From Lamellibrachia satsuma (Eukaryota; Annelida; Polychaeta; Sabellida; Siboglinidae): DNA of 64,000 bases. Each line of letters begins with the position of its first letter. Position 1 is the first letter of the stretch. Positions 63,080 through 64,000 of this stretch are shown here, one piece after another. The stretch is taken from contig BSQZ01000011.1 of the NCBI GenBank assembly GCA_033239005.1, positions 9,176,501 to 9,240,500 on the forward strand. Reading direction: 5' to 3'. The position numbers and the translations under genes were made by a program. The notes beneath the pieces were generated by a model. It was not told where the DNA came from. It was given only the letters and a program-made list of their open reading frames with translations, and ran no database searches.

Positions 63080-64000
63080 GGAGTTGTCTGGTTGTTGTCT
63101 TGGTTACTCTCCGTGTCTCTGGTTGTTGTCTTGGTTACTCTCCGTGTCTCTGGTTGTTGTCTTGGTTACTCTCCGTGTTTTCTGGTTGTTGTCTTGGTTA
63201 ATCTCTGTGTCTATGGTTGTTATCTTGGTTACTCTACTTGTCTATGGTTGTTGTCTTGGTTACTCTCCGTGTTTTCGTGTTGTTGTCTTGATTACTTTCC
63301 ATGTTTTCTTCTTGTTGTCTTGATTACTCTCCATGTTTCTGGTTGTTGTCTTGGTTACTCTTCGTGTCTCTGGTTGTTGTCTTGGTTACTGTCCGTGTAT
63401 CTGGTTGTTGTCTTGGTTACTCTCCGTGTCTCTGGTTGTTGTCTTGGATACTCGCCGTGTCTCTGGTTGTTGTCTTGGTTACTCTCCGTGTCTCTGGTTG
63501 TTGTCTTGGTTACTCTCCGTGTTTCTAGTTGTTGTCTTGGTTACTCTCTGTGTCTCTGGTTGTTGTCTTGGTTACTCTCCGTGTATCTGGTTGTTGTCTT
63601 GGTTAGTCTCCATGTTTTCCGGTTGTTGTCTTGGTTACTCTCCGTATCTCTGGTTGTTGTCTTGGTTACTCTCTGTGTCTCTGGTTGTTGTCTTGGTTAC
63701 TCTCCACGTTTTCTTGTTGTTGTCTTGGTTACTCTCCATGTTTTCTTGTTGTTGTCTTGGTTACTCTCCATATCTCTGGTTGTTGTCTTGGTTACTCTCT
63801 ATGTTTTCTTGTTGTTGTCTTGGTTACTCCCCGTGTCTCTGGTTGTTGTCTTGGTTATTCTCCGTGTCTCTGGTTGTTGTCTTGGTTACTCTCTGTGTCT
63901 CTAGTTGTTGTCTTGGTTACTCTCTGTGTCTCTGGTTGTTGTCTTGGTTACTCTCTTTGTCTCTGGTTGTTGTCTTGGTTACTCTCCATGTTTTCCGGTT
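63080..64000. repeat. 31-bp minisatellite, about 30 copies, running off the edge
   Basis: Units contain GGTTGTTGTCTTGGTTACTC and TCCGTGTCTCT. The array is open at the right edge, so its full size is unknown. The 309-codon plus-strand frame is a repeat artefact; a 31-bp unit cycles through all three frames every 93 bp. Confidence 0.97.

Noticed and set aside
62975..63904. 309-codon plus-strand frame rich in Leu, Val and Cys
   Set aside because: It is produced by the 31-bp repeat in PHAF1 intron 11; the apparent membrane-like composition is a by-product of GTTGTTGTC units.

Overview
This is a window of animal nuclear DNA. It is AT-rich and full of microsatellites, minisatellites and small transposon relics. 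Genes are split by GT-AG introns and are sparse. The protein sequences place it in an invertebrate bilaterian. A lophotrochozoan such as a mollusc is my guess from general genome style only; nothing in the sequence proves the phylum. There is no bacterial-type operon, CRISPR array or prophage.

Two genes can be read exon by exon. (1) CBFB, the core-binding factor beta subunit that partners Runx proteins, is complete on the minus strand. Five coding exons run from the ATG at 39631 down to the stop at 20565 and encode 193 residues. Intron lengths are about 0.15, 12.6, 5.3 and 0.46 kb. (2) PHAF1 (C16orf70, UPF0183 family; autophagy factor) is on the plus strand. Eleven coding exons run from the ATG at 50587 to 62192 and encode about 318 residues. 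The C-terminal quarter lies beyond the right edge. The two genes are head to head with about 11 kb between start codons. As I recall the human map, CBFB and C16orf70/PHAF1 are neighbours at 16q22.1, so this looks like ancient conserved microsynteny, here with one gene inverted.

Layout. 1-161: possible coding exon of an unidentified minus-strand gene, cut by the left edge. 162-20564: noncoding, with several minisatellites (4591, 5708, 10853, 13690, 14860) and long TA tracts, ending in the CBFB 3' region. 20565-39631: CBFB. Its introns carry a full hAT-type non-autonomous transposon with 8-bp target duplications (28286-29111), a tRNA-derived SINE beside exon 3, a 937-bp long-TIR element (36138-37074), two large minisatellites (32041, 33364) and copies of a composite dispersed repeat. 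39632-50586: intergenic, with a CpG-richer CBFB promoter zone, two small hAT-like MITEs, a diverged 0.55-kb repeat present twice, and a housekeeping-type PHAF1 promoter with ETS and NRF1 motifs. 50587-64000: PHAF1. Its introns hold a dead LINE, a 1-kb 60-bp minisatellite and two intronic minisatellites at the right end.

I found no convincing new multi-gene biological system. The most informative observations are the CBFB-PHAF1 linkage, several apparently unclassified repeat families with clear structural boundaries, and the edge exon. All long apparent ORFs other than the two genes' exons are translations of tandem repeats or short chance frames.
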